Shown here: positions 26,155 through 35,864 of the stretch, one piece after another
How the letters are laid out: each line of letters begins with the position of its first letter
How positions within the stretch are numbered: position 1 is the first letter of the stretch
Source: JBGVSA01 sp047605765
GTDB lineage: Bacteria > Pseudomonadota > Gammaproteobacteria > Burkholderiales > Rhodocyclaceae
Direction of reading: 5' to 3'
Assembly (NCBI GenBank): GCA_047605765.1
Contig: JASGFB010000007.1
Location: 1 to 64,000 of the forward strand
DNA length: 64,000 nucleotides
Position numbers and translations under genes: made by a program
The notes under the pieces: generated by a model
What the model saw: only the letters and a program-made list of their open reading frames with translations
The model's database searches: none
What the model was told of the DNA's origin: nothing

Positions 26155-27510
26155 CTAGTCAGCGGCCACCTCGGCGGCCGGGCCGCCTTCTTCCGTGGTC
26201 TTCTTGCGTGGCCGGCGGCGACGCTTCTTGGCGGCCGCTTCGCGGGGTTGCGCCTGCAGCATCTCTTCGCGGCTGTTGCCACCCGCGTCGGCAAAGGCGT
26301 CCCACCAGTCGGGCAGCTCCATCGGGATTTCGCCACTGAGAGCGCGCAGGCGCAGGAAGTCGTAGCCGGCGCGGTAGCGCGGTTGTTCCAGCAGCCGGTA
26401 GGGCGCCTTGCCGGCGCGCTTTTCGAAGCGTGGCTGCAAGGCCCAGATTTCGGTGATGTCAGCGGAAATGCGGCGCGTGATGGCGAGCTTTTCGGCCTGC
26501 GTGTCGAGCACTTCCGCCATGGCCGCGAACAGCGCCTGCTGCGAGGGTTCCTTGCGGGCGCGCCGTTCGTTCCAGTTGGCCAGCACCTGGTGCCACAGCA
26601 GGGTGGCGAACAGAAAACCGGGCGTCACCGGCTTACCGGTGCGGACCCGGTTATCGGTGTTTTCCAGCGACAGCCACACGAAGCGTTCGCCGGTCGGCTG
26701 GTCGAGGATCACGTCGAGCATGGGCAGCAGGCCGGTGTGCAGGCCTTCTTCACGCAGACGCTGCAGACAGGGCACCGCATGGCCGCTGGTGAGCAGCTTG
26801 AGCGTTTCGTCGAAAAGGCGGGCCGGCGGCACGTTTTCGAGCAGGCTGGCCATCTCGCGGATGGGGCGGCGGGCCTCCGGATCGATGATCAGGCCGAGCT
26901 TGGCGGCCAGGCGCACCGCGCGCAGCATGCGCACGGGGTCTTCACGGTAGCGCTGATGCGGCTCGCCGATCATGCGCAGCGTCTTCTGCTGCAGGTCGGC
27001 CACGCCGTGGTGGTAGTCGAGCACGTTCTGCGTGCTGGGGTCGTAGTACAGCGCGTTGACGGTGAAGTCGCGCCGCGTGGCGTCTTCCGCCATGGTGCCC
27101 CAGACGTTGTCCTGGAGGATGCGGCCATGCTCGTCGGTGGAGCTTTCTTCCGAGTTCATGGCGCGGAAGGTGGATACCTCGATGGTTTCCTGCCCGCTCA
27201 TGACGTGCACGATGCGGAAGCGGCGGCCGATGATGCGCGAGCGGCGGAACAGCGCGCGCACTTGTTCCGGCGTGGCGTCGGTGGCGACGTCGAAGTCCTT
27301 GGGCGTGGCCCCGGCGATGAGGTCGCGCACCGCCCCGCCCACCACATAGGCCTTGTGGCCAGCCTCCTGCAACACGTAGCACACCTTGCGCGCGGCGGGC
27401 GCCAGGTCGTCTTTACGAATGCCGTGCAATGTCGCCGGGATGACCGCTGCTTCGAGCGTTGTTGTGGGCGCGGCGCGTTTGAATACGCGACGCAGCAATT
27501 TTCTGATCAT
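26155..27510 (-). CDS. pcnB: Poly(A) polymerase PcnB
   Basis: Adds 3' poly(A) tails to RNA, promoting decay. Nucleotidyltransferase head: GGAVRD at residues 58-63 and the metal-binding DFDVATDA at 72-79, then RRDFTVNALYYD and the REDPVRMLRAVRLAAKLG helix that separates this family. The 451-residue protein ends with a highly basic tail (KKRRRRPRKK), a probable RNA-binding extension common in PcnB. tRNA CCA-adding enzymes are related, but the order pcnB-folK and the basic tail favour PcnB. Confidence 0.93.
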   Translation of the reverse strand: MIRKLLRRVFKRAAPTTTLEAAVIPATLHGIRKDDLAPAARKVCYVLQEAGHKAYVVGGAVRDLIAGATPKDFDVATDATPEQVRALFRRSRIIGRRFRIVHVMSGQETIEVSTFRAMNSEESSTDEHGRILQDNVWGTMAEDATRRDFTVNALYYDPSTQNVLDYHHGVADLQQKTLRMIGEPHQRYREDPVRMLRAVRLAAKLGLIIDPEARRPIREMASLLENVPPARLFDETLKLLTSGHAVPCLQRLREEGLHTGLLPMLDVILDQPTGERFVWLSLENTDNRVRTGKPVTPGFLFATLLWHQVLANWNERRARKEPSQQALFAAMAEVLDTQAEKLAITRRISADITEIWALQPRFEKRAGKAPYRLLEQPRYRAGYDFLRLRALSGEIPMELPDWWDAFADAGGNSREEMLQAQPREAAAKKRRRRPRKKTTEEGGPAAEVAAD

Positions 27511-27598
27511 GCGTTGAATGGGCGTGGGGCGCGGCTGGGTTGAAATAAAACCGGCATGAGTATAGCTCTATGCGCCCGTGCGTGCCGGTCGACCGGGT

Positions 27599-28279
27599 TC
27601 AGGCCAGGCCGGCCGCGCCGCGCAGCGTCAAAATCGGCCAGCCGGCGGCGGCCGCGTGTTCGCGCAGGGTGCTGTCCGGATCCACCGCGACGGGCCGCGT
27701 GACGCGTTGCAGCAGCGGCAGGTCGTTGAGCGAATCGCTGTAGAAACTGGTCACGTCGAAGCAATTCCACGACAGCGCCATCGATTCGAGCCAGCCCTCG
27801 ACGCGGGCAATCTTGCCCTCGCGGAAGGCCGGGGTGCCACGGCCGAGGCCGGTGAAACGGCCGTTTTCCTGCGCCGGTACGGTGGCGATCAGATGATGCA
27901 CGCCGAAGGCGCGTGCGATCGGGGCGGTCACGAACGCGTTGGTGGCCGTCACGATGGCCACCAGGTCGCCGGTAGCCAGATGCCGGGCGACCAGCTCGCG
28001 CCCTTGCGGCAGGATCATCGGCGCGATGCATTCGCGCATGAATGCCTCGTGCAACGCGTCCAGTTCGGCGCGCGACCGTTGTGCCAGGGGGGCCAGCACA
28101 AAGGCCAGGAAGGCGTTCATGTCCAGCGTGCCGGCCTTGTATTGCGCGTAGAAACGGTCGTTGGTGGCTTCGTACTGGCCACGATCGACCACGCCCTTGT
28201 CGCACAGGAATTGCCCCCAGGCGTGGTCGGAGTCGCCGGCCAGCAGCGTGTTGTCGAGATCGAAGAGCGTCAGATTCAT
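27599..28279 (-). CDS. HAD-IB family phosphatase (SerB-like)
   Basis: 226-residue haloacid-dehalogenase phosphatase. The nucleophile motif is FDLDNT (Asp7 and Asp9), motif II is IVTATNAFV, and motif IV is YSDSLNDLPLL. A helical cap between motifs I and II resembles SerB-type enzymes. Relatives act as histidinol-phosphate or phosphoserine phosphatases, and either is possible; histidinol-phosphatase would complement the split his genes, but that is inference. Its start overlaps the hda stop (ATGA). Confidence 0.85.
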   Translation of the reverse strand: MNLTLFDLDNTLLAGDSDHAWGQFLCDKGVVDRGQYEATNDRFYAQYKAGTLDMNAFLAFVLAPLAQRSRAELDALHEAFMRECIAPMILPQGRELVARHLATGDLVAIVTATNAFVTAPIARAFGVHHLIATVPAQENGRFTGLGRGTPAFREGKIARVEGWLESMALSWNCFDVTSFYSDSLNDLPLLQRVTRPVAVDPDSTLREHAAAAGWPILTLRGAAGLA

Positions 28280-28965
28280 GGCGTTGCGTCGTGGTTCTCG
28301 CCAGGCGAGGTGTCTTTCAGGATGTCGCGCAGCAGCGGCAGCGTGACCGGGCGGGACAGCGACAGCGACGCTTCGTCCAGTGCGTCGAGCACGGCCATCA
28401 GCCAGGGCAGGTCGCGACGGCCGTGGCGCAACAGGTAATTGACGATTTCCGGCCCCACCGTCATGCCGCGGTTCTGCGCATGCTGCATGAGGGTGGTGGC
28501 CTTGTGGGCATCGTTCAGCGGCTTGATTTCGAAGGTCAGCCCCTGCGCCAATCGGCTGCTGACATCGTCGCGGATGACCAGGCGATGGGCCGGGGTGTCG
28601 CCCGCCACGATCAGGCTGGCCTGCTGCTCACGGGCGCGGATCAGGGCGCGGAACAGGTCGCCCTGCGCCTCGGCGTCGGTGCGGCCGGCGTTGTCGATGG
28701 CGATCAGGGCGCCATCGGCGGCGCTTGGCGTTTGCCAGGCCGACGGGTCGATGTACTGCGCCGGGCGCTTATGAGCGGCGGCGACGGCGGCGCGCAACAG
28801 GTGGGTGCGGCCACTGCCGGCCTCGCCCCACAGGTAGAGCACGCTGCCGTCGCGGCTGACCAATTGCTGGGCCAAGGCGGCCAGCAGGTCGGCGTTGTCG
28901 CCGACGACGAAGGTTTCCAGCCGGCTTTCGATGTGCGGGCGGATATTGAGGATCAACTGTCTCAT
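28276..28965 (-). CDS. hda: DnaA regulatory inactivator Hda
   Basis: DnaA-related ATPase that, with the DNA-loaded sliding clamp, stimulates hydrolysis of DnaA-ATP to limit replication initiation. The 229-residue protein has the modified Walker A LWGEAGSGRTHLL, with Arg instead of Lys as in E. coli Hda, and an Ala-rich AAA core. The N-terminal MRQLILNIR contains a QL-type clamp-binding segment. It lacks the DnaA DNA-binding domain. The longer open frame upstream lies inside PerM and is not used; ATG 28965 overlaps the PerM stop. Confidence 0.9.
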   Translation of the reverse strand: MRQLILNIRPHIESRLETFVVGDNADLLAALAQQLVSRDGSVLYLWGEAGSGRTHLLRAAVAAAHKRPAQYIDPSAWQTPSAADGALIAIDNAGRTDAEAQGDLFRALIRAREQQASLIVAGDTPAHRLVIRDDVSSRLAQGLTFEIKPLNDAHKATTLMQHAQNRGMTVGPEIVNYLLRHGRRDLPWLMAVLDALDEASLSLSRPVTLPLLRDILKDTSPGENHDATP

Positions 28966-30080
28966 GCGTCGTCCGGGTGAGAGATCCGGATGGCGGTCTG
29001 ATCGCCAAGATAAAGAGGACTGCGCAAGTAGCGCATGCGTACTTCGCGCAGTGCCACGGCGCCGGCGGCGCACACCGGCAAGGCCACCAGCACGCCGGTG
29101 AAACCGAAGACGGTACCAAACGCCATCAGGAAAAAGATGACGGCCAGCGGATGCAGGCCGATGCGTTCGCCCACCAGGCGCGGGGTCAGGAAGATGCTTT
29201 CGATCACTTGCCCCAGCGTATAGACGATGGCCACGCCGATCAACGGTGGCCAGCCTTCGAATTGCAGCAGGGCCACCAGGATCGCCAACGTCAGGCCAAG
29301 GCCGTAGCCGACGTAGGGGATGAACACCAGGAAACCGGTCAGCATGCCGACCGGCAACGGAAAGCTGACGCCCGCGATCCACAGGCCGAGGCTGTAGTAG
29401 ATCGCCAGCACGATCATCACCGAAACCTGCCCGCGCACGAATTCGGAGAGCACTTCGTCGATTTCGGCGAACATGCGCACGGCGTTGTCGTGCCACGGGC
29501 GGGGGATCAGTTCGACGATGCGGCGGATGAACTTGGGCCAGTCCAGCAGCAGGTAGAACATCACTACCGGCACCAGCATGACGTTGATGATCCAGCCCAG
29601 GGCCGCCGAGCCGCGCGTGCCGGCGCCGGCCACCAGGCCGCTGAGCACGCTGCTGGCGTTGCTCCAGTGTTCGCCGATCCACTTGCGAAGGGTGTCCGCG
29701 TCGAGCTGGATGCTCATGCCGAAAGTCTGCGACAGCCACGGCAGCAGGCGGTCCTGGACGGCGTCGAGGGCCTGCGGCAGGCGCTGGGCCAGCAACTGCC
29801 CCTCGCGCCACACCAGCGGGACGACCAGCAGCACGATGATGACGCAGGCCGTCGCCAGCAGCACGGTGACGATCATGGCGCCCCAGGCGCGGCCGACCCC
29901 CCGGTTGTGCAGGCGCACCACCAGCGGATTGCAGAAGTAGGCCAGCATCGCGCCCAGTGCGAAGGGCATCAGGATGTCGGACAGCAGGAACACCAGGCCG
30001 ATGATCACGGCCGCGATGAGTGCCCACGGCAAGGCCCGGCTCCAGCGCGAAGTCGACGATGGTGAATTGGGGGCGGTCAT
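28962..30080 (-). CDS. AI-2E (PerM) family transporter
   Basis: 372-residue inner-membrane protein with about eight transmembrane segments of the AI-2E/PerM family. Diagnostic regions are FIPYVGYGLGLTLAI and the C-terminal GQVIESIFLTPRLVGERIGLHPLAV. Members export small molecules or ions, and the family name comes from autoinducer-2 export, which cannot be assumed here. It begins at ATG 30080, divergent from purM, and is translationally coupled to hda. Confidence 0.9.
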   Translation of the reverse strand: MTAPNSPSSTSRWSRALPWALIAAVIIGLVFLLSDILMPFALGAMLAYFCNPLVVRLHNRGVGRAWGAMIVTVLLATACVIIVLLVVPLVWREGQLLAQRLPQALDAVQDRLLPWLSQTFGMSIQLDADTLRKWIGEHWSNASSVLSGLVAGAGTRGSAALGWIINVMLVPVVMFYLLLDWPKFIRRIVELIPRPWHDNAVRMFAEIDEVLSEFVRGQVSVMIVLAIYYSLGLWIAGVSFPLPVGMLTGFLVFIPYVGYGLGLTLAILVALLQFEGWPPLIGVAIVYTLGQVIESIFLTPRLVGERIGLHPLAVIFFLMAFGTVFGFTGVLVALPVCAAGAVALREVRMRYLRSPLYLGDQTAIRISHPDDA

Positions 30081-30222
30081 GGGGTGGCTGTTTGGTAGAA
30101 TCCGGCTTTTCGTGTCTTGGCGGGGCGCATCACGCGCGCCGGCAGGGCCTGAGAGGGCCTCCAAAGGCCGTTAATGTTACCCATGTGGCGGCCGATCTCA
30201 AACCGCCTGGAGAGGAATGCAC

Positions 30223-31254
<1,032 letters not shown>

Positions 31255-31262
31255 TCCCCCTC

Positions 31263-32321
31263 ATGCGCGCCCGCATCGCCACGGTGGCCGCCATGCTGGC
31301 CGTGGCGCTGGCGGCCCCGGCCACCTGGGCGCGCGATGAACTGCCTCGCCGCAACCGCCCCGTTGAGACCATCGTCGACGGGCGCCTCGACATCGACACA
31401 CCGGCCGGCCATGGGGTCCTGCCGGTGTCCGTCTCGCACGACTGGCGCGTGCCGCAGCCCGCTCTGACGCGGGCGATCATCGTCATTCACGGCGTCAATC
31501 GCGATGCGGCGCACTACGTGCGCTATGCCGACGAGGCGCGCCGGCGTGCCGGCGTGGATGCCGCCAGCACGCTCATCGTCGTGCCGCAGTTTCTGGCCGA
31601 ACAGGACATCGGGCCGCACGCTTTGCCGGCCACCGTCCTGCGCTGGCACCAGGCGCGCTGGGAAGACGGCCGCGCCGCCGTAGCGCCCGCTGCCATCGGC
31701 TCGTACGAGGCGCTGGACGCCATCCTGGCGCAGTTGGCCGATCGCGCGCGCTTTCCGTCCCTGCGCCAGGTGGTCATCGCCGGGCATTCCGGCGGTGGGC
31801 AGGTGGTCCAGCGCTATGCCGTCGTCGGCCGGGGTGAGACCGCCTTGCGCGTGGCCGGCGTGGCGCTGCGCTACGTCGTCGCCAATCCTTCCTCGTATTT
31901 GTATTTTTCGGCCGAACGGCCGGATGCGGACGGTGCGTTTGCCACCGTCGACGCCGCGCGCTGCCCGGCGGTAAACCGTTGGAAGTACGGCTGGGACGAC
32001 GCGCCCGACTATGCACGCGCCGTGTCGCCGGCCGACTATGAAGCGCGTTACCTGGCGCGCCAGGTGGTGTATTTGCTGGGCGGTGCCGACACCGATCCAC
32101 GGCATCCGGCGCTCGATAAGAGCTGCGCCGGTGAAGCGCAGGGGGGCTGGCGCCTGGCGCGCGGCCTCAATTACGTGGCCTACCTGCGTGGCCGCCACGC
32201 CGACTTCGCGCAGTCGGTATGGGAAGTGCCGGGCGTGGGGCACGACGCCAGCCGCATGTTCGCCTCTGAATGCGGCCAAGCCGCCTTGTTCGATAAAGGC
32301 CGCTGTTCGACGGCGCGTTGA
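31263..32321 (+). CDS. Secreted alpha/beta hydrolase
   Basis: 352-residue protein with an N-terminal signal peptide (about 23 residues, ending near TWARDE) and an alpha/beta hydrolase fold: strand/oxyanion IVIHGVNRDA and nucleophile elbow AGHSGGGQ with Ser176. A C-terminal VPGVGHDASRMF supplies the likely catalytic His. It starts 8 bases after purM but has no functional link to it. Substrate unknown (esterase, lipase or peptidase). Confidence 0.8.
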   Translation: MRARIATVAAMLAVALAAPATWARDELPRRNRPVETIVDGRLDIDTPAGHGVLPVSVSHDWRVPQPALTRAIIVIHGVNRDAAHYVRYADEARRRAGVDAASTLIVVPQFLAEQDIGPHALPATVLRWHQARWEDGRAAVAPAAIGSYEALDAILAQLADRARFPSLRQVVIAGHSGGGQVVQRYAVVGRGETALRVAGVALRYVVANPSSYLYFSAERPDADGAFATVDAARCPAVNRWKYGWDDAPDYARAVSPADYEARYLARQVVYLLGGADTDPRHPALDKSCAGEAQGGWRLARGLNYVAYLRGRHADFAQSVWEVPGVGHDASRMFASECGQAALFDKGRCSTAR

Positions 32322-32429
32322 TTCTGCACCGCAATGGTGCATGTGTGTGCGGGCGGGCGCGGTCCGTCCTGGCGCATGCGTCGTGGCGCATCGCCTGTTC
32401 TTTTGCTTTGCTTGATAGACACCCGTGCA

Positions 32430-32475
32430 GTGTGCCGGGCACACGCCTGCCGCCGTTGCTGTGACAGGCGTCACG
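32430..32475 (+). promoter_or_regulatory. two palindromic operator candidates upstream of the Anbu cluster
   Basis: GTGTGCC-G-GGCACAC (32430-32444) is a perfect 7-bp palindrome. Fifteen bases later TGTGA-N6-TCACG (32460-32475) matches the CRP/Vfr family consensus TGTGA-N6-TCACA at 9 of 10 defined positions. Both precede the ATP-grasp gene by about 120-160 bases. An 8-bp hairpin (CTGCCCGC/GCGGGCAG, 32487-32509) follows. Confidence 0.4.
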
Positions 32476-32591
32476 CCGTTGTACGCCTGCCCGCTGCCGA
32501 TGCGGGCAGTGGCATCTGCATGTCATCATTCGATGGCATATCTTTCGCTTATGGACCTGCATGTCTGCACGTGTGGAGCGAGGCGATTCTT

Positions 32592-34010
32592 ATGGCGATG
32601 ACTCAGTTCTACAACGAGATGACCGCGCCGGATGGCGGGGTCCGATCGCATTACTCCAAGTTCTTCGACTGGCTCAGCCACACCTCGCCGCAGCGTCTGG
32701 CGGACAAGCGCGATGCGGCCGACGCGCTGTTCCATCGCGTCGGCATCACCTTCGCCGTCTACGGCGAGGCCGAAGGCACCGAGCGGCTGATTCCTTTCGA
32801 CGTCATCCCGCGCATCATCCCGGCCCATGAATGGGAACAGCTGGCCACCGGTCTGCGCCAGCGCGTGAAGGCCCTCAATGCCTTCATTCACGACATCTAC
32901 CACGACCAGGAGATCCTTCGCGCCGGCCGCATCCCGCGCGAGCAGGTGCTGGGCAACGCGCAATATCGCCGTGAGATGCAGGGTGTCGATGTGCCGGGCA
33001 ACATCTACGCCGCCATCGCCGGCATCGACGTGGTGCGGGCGGGCGAGGGGGAGTTCTACGTGCTGGAGGACAACCTGCGCGTGCCCTCGGGCGTGTCGTA
33101 CATGATCGAAGACCGCAAGATGATGATGCGGTTGTTCCCCGAACTCTTTGCACGCTATCGCGTGGCGCCTGTCGAGCACTACCCCGACCTGTTGCTCGAT
33201 ACCCTGCGCGCGGTGGCGCAGCAGGGTGTGCCCGAGCCGACGGTGGTGGTGCTCACGCCGGGGGCCTACAACAGCGCCTATTTCGAGCATGCCTTCCTGG
33301 CCCAGCAGATGGGCGTCGAACTGGTCGAGGGGCGGGATCTGTTCGTGCGCGGCGGGCGTGTGTTCATGCGCACGACGCAGGGGCCGCGCCAGGTGGATGT
33401 GATCTATCGCCGCATCGATGACGACTTTCTCGATCCGAAAGCCTTCCGGCCCGATTCCATGCTGGGCGTGCCGGGGTTGCTCGACGCGTATCGCGAGGGT
33501 GGCGTGACGCTCGCCAACGCCATCGGCACCGGGGTGGCCGACGACAAATCGATTTACCCCTACGTGCCGGAGATGATCCGCTTCTACCTGGGCGAGGAGC
33601 CGCTGCTCAACAACGTGCCGACCTACATGCTGCGCAAGAAAGAGGATCTGACCTTCGTGCTCGACAACCTGGCCGATCTGGTGGTCAAGGAAGTCCACGG
33701 CGCCGGCGGCTACGGCATGCTGGTGGGGCCGGCCTCGACGCGCGAGCAGATCGAAGACTTTCGCCAACGTATCCTGGCCGCGCCGGAGAAATACATCGCT
33801 CAGCCGACGCTCTCGCTGTCGGCGTGCCCGACCTTCGTCGAGCGCGGCGTCGCCCCGCGTCACATCGATCTGCGGCCCTTTGTGCTGTCCGGTCGTGAAG
33901 TGCGTTTCGTGCCGGGCGGCCTGACGCGCGTGGCGCTCAAGGAAGGCTCGCTGGTGGTCAACTCGTCGCAAGGCGGCGGCACCAAGGACACCTGGGTGCT
34001 GGAGGCCTGA
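32592..34010 (+). CDS. Circularly permuted type 2 ATP-grasp protein (Anbu cluster)
   Basis: 472-residue circularly permuted ATP-grasp protein, a family proposed from gene context to act as an amide ligase in peptide or protein modification. Conserved stretches include NAFIHDIYHDQ, YVLEDNLRVPSGVSYMIEDR, VVVLTPGAYNSAYFEH and HGAGGYGMLVGP near the nucleotide site. The frame is open upstream, but ATG 32592 has a CGAGG ribosome site about 8 bases away and gives the normal length. It is followed by alpha-E and Anbu genes, the standard set. Confidence 0.9.
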   Translation: MAMTQFYNEMTAPDGGVRSHYSKFFDWLSHTSPQRLADKRDAADALFHRVGITFAVYGEAEGTERLIPFDVIPRIIPAHEWEQLATGLRQRVKALNAFIHDIYHDQEILRAGRIPREQVLGNAQYRREMQGVDVPGNIYAAIAGIDVVRAGEGEFYVLEDNLRVPSGVSYMIEDRKMMMRLFPELFARYRVAPVEHYPDLLLDTLRAVAQQGVPEPTVVVLTPGAYNSAYFEHAFLAQQMGVELVEGRDLFVRGGRVFMRTTQGPRQVDVIYRRIDDDFLDPKAFRPDSMLGVPGLLDAYREGGVTLANAIGTGVADDKSIYPYVPEMIRFYLGEEPLLNNVPTYMLRKKEDLTFVLDNLADLVVKEVHGAGGYGMLVGPASTREQIEDFRQRILAAPEKYIAQPTLSLSACPTFVERGVAPRHIDLRPFVLSGREVRFVPGGLTRVALKEGSLVVNSSQGGGTKDTWVLEA

Positions 34011-34020
34011 ACGGAGCGAT

Positions 34021-35055
34021 ATGGATTCGACAATCATGTCCCAAAGCCAGACGCCGGATGCCCCCATCGCGTTCGATGGCGGTCGCCAGACCGGTGTGCC
34101 CGCGCGCGGCGCCATGCTCAGCCGCACCGCCGATCATCTGTTCTGGATGGCGCGCTACGTCGAGCGGGCCGAGAACATCGCGCGCATGCTCGATGTGAAC
34201 TACCGCATGTCCCTGCTGCCGCAGCGACCCGAGGGCATCGAGCGACAATGGCGCGCGGCCCTCGACACCATGGGCCTGCTGGCGCTGTACCGCCAGACCG
34301 GTAAGCCGTACCAGCCGGGGGCGGTGATGAATTTCATGGTGCTCGATCGCGACAATCCATCGAGCATCGCGTCCTGCCTGCGCGCTGCGCGCGACAACGC
34401 CCATGCGGTGCGTGGCACGCTGACCTCCGAGCTGTGGGAAACCACCAACGCCACCTGGATCGCCATGCGTAGTTTCACGGCGGCGGGGCTGGAGGGAGAC
34501 GGGGCGGCCGAATTCTTCGAGTGGGTGAAATTCCGCTCGCACCTGTCGCGCGGCGTCACGGTCGGCACCATGATGCGCGACGAGGCGATGCATTTCATGC
34601 GCCTGGGCACCTTTCTCGAACGCGCCGACAGCACCGCCCGCCTGCTCGACGTGAAGTTCCACGAGCTGATCGCGTCTTCGCATCGCGATGAGGCGGCCGA
34701 GTATTACCAGTGGAGTGCGCTGCTGCATTCGGTGTCTGCGTTCGAGATCTATCGGCGGGTCTACCGCGACGTCATCACGCCGGCCAAAGTGGTCGAGCTG
34801 ATGGTCCTCAACCGCGACATGCCGCGTTCGCTCGCGCATTGCACCGAAGAGGTCTACGGTCAATTGCAGCAGGTGGCCAATCAGCGTTCCGCCGAAACCG
34901 AACGCCGGGCCGGCGAGTTGGCGGCCTCCCTGCGTTTTGGCCGTGTCGAAGACGTGTTCGAGGAAGGTCTGCACCCGTACCTGACAGGCTTCATCGACAA
35001 GGTGGCAGACCTCGGCAACAGGATTTCAAACGATTTCCTGGTGCCGCTCGCGTAA
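34021..35055 (+). CDS. Alpha-E domain protein (Anbu cluster)
   Basis: 344-residue all-helical alpha-E (DUF403) protein with the diagnostic MLSRTADHLFWMARYVERAENIARML, shown here as LSRTADHLFWMARYVERAEN, and HRDEAAEYYQWSALLHS. Its biochemical role is unknown, but it almost always pairs with a circularly permuted ATP-grasp protein. The first 31 residues are not conserved; ATG 34114 is an alternative, although GGAG at 34013 supports 34021. Confidence 0.9.
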   Translation: MDSTIMSQSQTPDAPIAFDGGRQTGVPARGAMLSRTADHLFWMARYVERAENIARMLDVNYRMSLLPQRPEGIERQWRAALDTMGLLALYRQTGKPYQPGAVMNFMVLDRDNPSSIASCLRAARDNAHAVRGTLTSELWETTNATWIAMRSFTAAGLEGDGAAEFFEWVKFRSHLSRGVTVGTMMRDEAMHFMRLGTFLERADSTARLLDVKFHELIASSHRDEAAEYYQWSALLHSVSAFEIYRRVYRDVITPAKVVELMVLNRDMPRSLAHCTEEVYGQLQQVANQRSAETERRAGELAASLRFGRVEDVFEEGLHPYLTGFIDKVADLGNRISNDFLVPLA

Positions 35056-35101
35056 TGGCCGATATGCTGCGAAGCCTTGGCGACCCCATGACTGACCGAT
35101 C

Positions 35102-35848
35102 ATGACTTACTGCGTAGGCATGCTGCTCGATGCCGGGCTGGTGTTCCTGTCCGATTCACGCACCAACGCGGGCGTGGATCACATCAGCACGTTCCGCAAG
35201 ACCTTCATTTTCGAACACGAGCATGAGCGTGTGCTGGTGCTGCTGACTTCCGGCAACCTGGCGGCGACGCAGGCGCTGGTGTCGGTGATGCGCTCGCGCC
35301 TGCTCGATCCCGGTTCGCCCAATCTGCATACTGTGCCCAACATGTTCGAGGCGGCCAGCCTGGTCGGGCAGACCCTGCGCGAAGTGCATGAACGTGACGC
35401 CGAAGGCCTGGCTGCCTTCAATATTGATTTCAACGCCGCGCTGATCCTGGGCGGGCAGATCAAGGGCGAGCCGCCGCGCCTGTTCATGATCTATGCCGCT
35501 GGCAACTTCATCGAAGCTACCGCCGAAACACCGTATTTTCAGGTGGGCGAGTCCAAGTACGGCAAACCCATCATCGACCGCGTGCTCAAGCGCAACACCT
35601 CGCTCGAAGAGGCCGCCAAGCTGGCGCTCATTTCGATGGATTCGACCATCAAATCCAACCTGTCGGTGGGTCTGCCGCTGGACCTGGTGTGCCTGCGTAC
35701 CGATGGCCTGAAAGTGGCGCTGCACGAGTACATCGATGCGCACAACCCGTATTTCGCCAGCCTGCGCAGCGGCTGGAGCGAAGCCCTGCGCAACGCGTTC
35801 ATGGCCTTGCCCGATCCGGACTGGCTGAAGGTCGCCGACAACAGCTGA
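35102..35848 (+). CDS. Anbu proteasome-like Ntn-hydrolase
   Basis: 248-residue Anbu (ancestral beta subunit) peptidase, related to proteasome beta subunits and HslV. Thr2 (MTYCVGMLL) becomes the N-terminal nucleophile after Met removal, and FLSDSRTNAGVDHIS is the family signature. Anbu assembles into helical or ring multimers and is found with ATP-grasp, alpha-E and transglutaminase-like genes. Here the transglutaminase gene is missing from the cluster. The substrate is unknown in all species I know of. Confidence 0.9.
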   Translation: MTYCVGMLLDAGLVFLSDSRTNAGVDHISTFRKTFIFEHEHERVLVLLTSGNLAATQALVSVMRSRLLDPGSPNLHTVPNMFEAASLVGQTLREVHERDAEGLAAFNIDFNAALILGGQIKGEPPRLFMIYAAGNFIEATAETPYFQVGESKYGKPIIDRVLKRNTSLEEAAKLALISMDSTIKSNLSVGLPLDLVCLRTDGLKVALHEYIDAHNPYFASLRSGWSEALRNAFMALPDPDWLKVADNS

Positions 35849-35864
35849 GCCTTCGCCGCGCCGG

